This document shows, one piece after another, positions 62,851 through 64,000 of a stretch of DNA of 64,000 bases. Each line of letters opens with the position of its first letter. Positions within the stretch are counted from its first letter, which is position 1. The position numbers and the translations under genes are program-made. The stretch spans positions 62,001-126,000 of the forward strand of contig NZ_LVJN01000019.1 of the NCBI RefSeq assembly GCF_002109495.1. Direction: 5' to 3'. This stretch comes from Magnetofaba australis IT-1. Lineage in GTDB: Bacteria > Pseudomonadota > Magnetococcia > Magnetococcales > Magnetococcaceae. Under the pieces are notes generated by a model, which was given only the letters and a program-made list of their open reading frames with translations, did no database searches and was not told where the DNA came from.

Positions 62851-63458
62851 GCGGTATTGGCGTGATCCCCATTGTGCCTGCGGCGCAGCCGAAGGCGGAG
62901 CCGGACCCGGCGGCCAAGCCGGAGTATTCGCTTCATGTGGGGTTCCGCAATGGTCGTTTTGTCGCCTATCAGCGCAAGCTGATTCAGGAGGCGCCGGCCA
63001 CGGATTACCATAAGTTCACCTCCAGCCAGTCGGGCGCGCTGCACTTCACCTACGAACCGGCGCAAGCGCGCGAGTGGACCGCCACCTGCGTGGTTGACGC
63101 CGAGACGTTGAAGAAGCTCGACTGGATTGGCAAAACCCCCGAAGAGGTCGGCTTGCAGAGTGCGTTTTGGGTTCTGCGGGTGGACGATGAGGGGCACTTT
63201 GAAGAGGTGGGCGGCGGTCATCCGTGGGCCGGTGAAAGCGAAATCGCCGCCATGGCGGCGTGGGCGCGGTTTGAACTGGATGGCGTCACAGGCCCTGCGC
63301 AAGAGAGCGACGAAGCCTCTTTGGAGCGCTATCGCGAGCGCTGCTTCAAAGAGTATCTGAGCGATCTGATGCCCGGCGAAGAGCCGCTGGAGTTTGACCA
63401 GTTCGAAACCGGTCTGTCGACTCGTGAAGCGGATCCGTGTGATTTGCCGGAAAAGTGA
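62847..63458 (+). CDS. nif-linked hypothetical protein, 203 residues
   Basis: It starts at GTG 62847, overlapping the stop of FeSII by four bases (GTGA), so it is translationally coupled. The protein is acidic with many Trp residues (YEPAQAREWTATCVVD, LDWIGKTPEEVG, GHPWAGESEIAAMAAWARFE). I do not recognise the family. The coupling suggests it works with FeSII or with oxygen protection. Confidence 0.65.
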   Translation: MSGIGVIPIVPAAQPKAEPDPAAKPEYSLHVGFRNGRFVAYQRKLIQEAPATDYHKFTSSQSGALHFTYEPAQAREWTATCVVDAETLKKLDWIGKTPEEVGLQSAFWVLRVDDEGHFEEVGGGHPWAGESEIAAMAAWARFELDGVTGPAQESDEASLERYRERCFKEYLSDLMPGEEPLEFDQFETGLSTREADPCDLPEK

Positions 63459-63477
63459 CGCAAGAGGAGTTAAGATC

Positions 63478-63669
63478 GTGTCTGATGAAAAAGAGTTGAA
63501 AAAGCAGTTGGCCAAACTCAAGCGCCTGGCCTCCGAGTTGGCGGGCGAAATCCATGACGTGGTGGAAGATACGTTGTGGAGCGAGTACGATCGCCTGCCG
63601 GAGCTGAGTAAAGACTTGGTCGCCGCCTGCGAAAAGGCCAAAGCCTTCCAAGCTGAGAACAATCTGTAA
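63478..63669 (+). CDS. small CCE_0567-like (DUF683) nif-associated protein
   Basis: It starts at GTG 63478 (AGAGGAG eight bases upstream) and has 63 residues. The helical pattern EIHDVVEDTLWSEYDRLPEL followed by ACEKAKAFQAE fits the small nif-associated CCE_0567/DUF683 proteins, which are helical hairpins that may bind metal. It ends before a strong hairpin with a T-rich tail. Confidence 0.62.
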   Translation: MSDEKELKKQLAKLKRLASELAGEIHDVVEDTLWSEYDRLPELSKDLVAACEKAKAFQAENNL

Positions 63670-63691
63670 GTTTCTCAAGCTGCTGAATATT

Positions 63692-63745
63692 TCGCCGCGC
63701 GTAGGCGGGTCTCTCAACCAGCCTGCGCGCGGCGATTTTGTTTTC
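63692..63745 (+). terminator. terminator-like hairpin after the DUF683-like gene
   Basis: CGCCGCGCGTAGGC pairs with GCCTGCGCGCGGCG (one G-T pair) around a 14-base loop, followed by TTTTGTTTT. Confidence 0.75.
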
Positions 63746-63775
63746 CCAACCATCCCCCCCCCGCTGGAGCCCGTC

Positions 63776-64000
63776 ATGACCGCCTCTGAAGTGAGTAAAC
63801 AGGACTATCTGAATCTGCTGGAAAAACACGGTAAAGAGTTGATCGTGGTGGACCCCGTGGCCAAGGCGGCGGAGATTCAGGCGCTGTTTCTGGAGGTGGT
63901 GAAACTGGTGGCCACGCCGAGTCCGTTTAACAAACAGACCTTCTCCAAGCTGTTGATCCACGCCGCCGGTCAATTCCTGGCCTCCGACCCCCAGGCGGTG
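63776..64000 (+). CDS. hypothetical protein, 3' end outside window
   Basis: ATG 63776 (GGAG seven bases upstream) opens a frame of 75 codons that runs off the window. The visible part is helical (QDYLNLLEKHGKELIVVDPV, AKAAEIQALFLEVVKLVAT, FSKLLIHAAGQFLAS). No family was recognised. It follows a terminator-like hairpin but may still belong to the nif region. Confidence 0.6.
   Translation, partial: MTASEVSKQDYLNLLEKHGKELIVVDPVAKAAEIQALFLEVVKLVATPSPFNKQTFSKLLIHAAGQFLASDPQAV

Overview
The window looks like part of a Gram-negative, proteobacterial, diazotrophic chromosome with high GC. The draT-nifHDK arrangement, the sigma-54/NifA promoters, the Shethna-type ferredoxin, the chemoreceptor and the flagellin-glycosylation-like genes would fit a Magnetococcales-type marine alphaproteobacterium or relative. 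That placement is inference: no magnetosome gene and no rRNA or tRNA is present.

Layout. 0-2.7 kb: tail of an HD-GYP protein, then an octaheme cytochrome c plus a cytochrome b subunit. 2.8-4.5 kb: IS110/IS1111-type element, copy 1. 4.5-7.5 kb: phage terminase pair with two small genes, a prophage remnant. 7.6-13.9 kb: three secreted DUF2059-type proteins, an IS21 element and small unknown genes. 13.9-27.1 kb: a cell-surface or glycosylation block holding two radical SAM proteins, a sugar epimerase, a Maf/MptE-like protein, two TPR proteins and a degenerate transglycosylase. 27.2-31.3 kb: pyruvate kinase fused to a ferredoxin domain, small regulators, a beta-carbonic anhydrase and a Rieske protein. 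31.4-35.3 kb: a heme-binding chemoreceptor gene split by an IS3 element.

Nitrogen fixation. draT diverges from nifH-nifD-nifK-nifT, followed by nifY and an acetolactate-synthase-like gene (35.6-43.8 kb). A second IS110-type copy, nearly identical and inverted, follows at 44-45.5 kb. Next come a membrane protein, a giant hybrid histidine kinase, an IS1 element, an AT-rich membrane-protein gene and a repeat-rich protein (45.7-56.2 kb). The second nif operon then runs to the window end: nifE-nifN-nifX-DUF269-fdxB-nifV-nifZ-FeSII ferredoxin and small nif-linked genes. Both operons start with a -24/-12 promoter and TGT-N10-ACA NifA sites.

How the parts work together. nifHDK encode nitrogenase. 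nifE, N, X, Y and V build FeMo-cofactor and homocitrate, and nifZ and nifT assist maturation. Ferredoxins supply electrons, FeSII probably shields the enzyme from oxygen, and DraT switches off NifH by ADP-ribosylating Arg101. The most unusual items are the pyruvate kinase-ferredoxin fusion with an Asp-for-Cys cluster motif, the hairpin arrays with covarying stems around the IS110-type copies, and a fused, internally duplicated TPR/glycosyltransferase-like gene.
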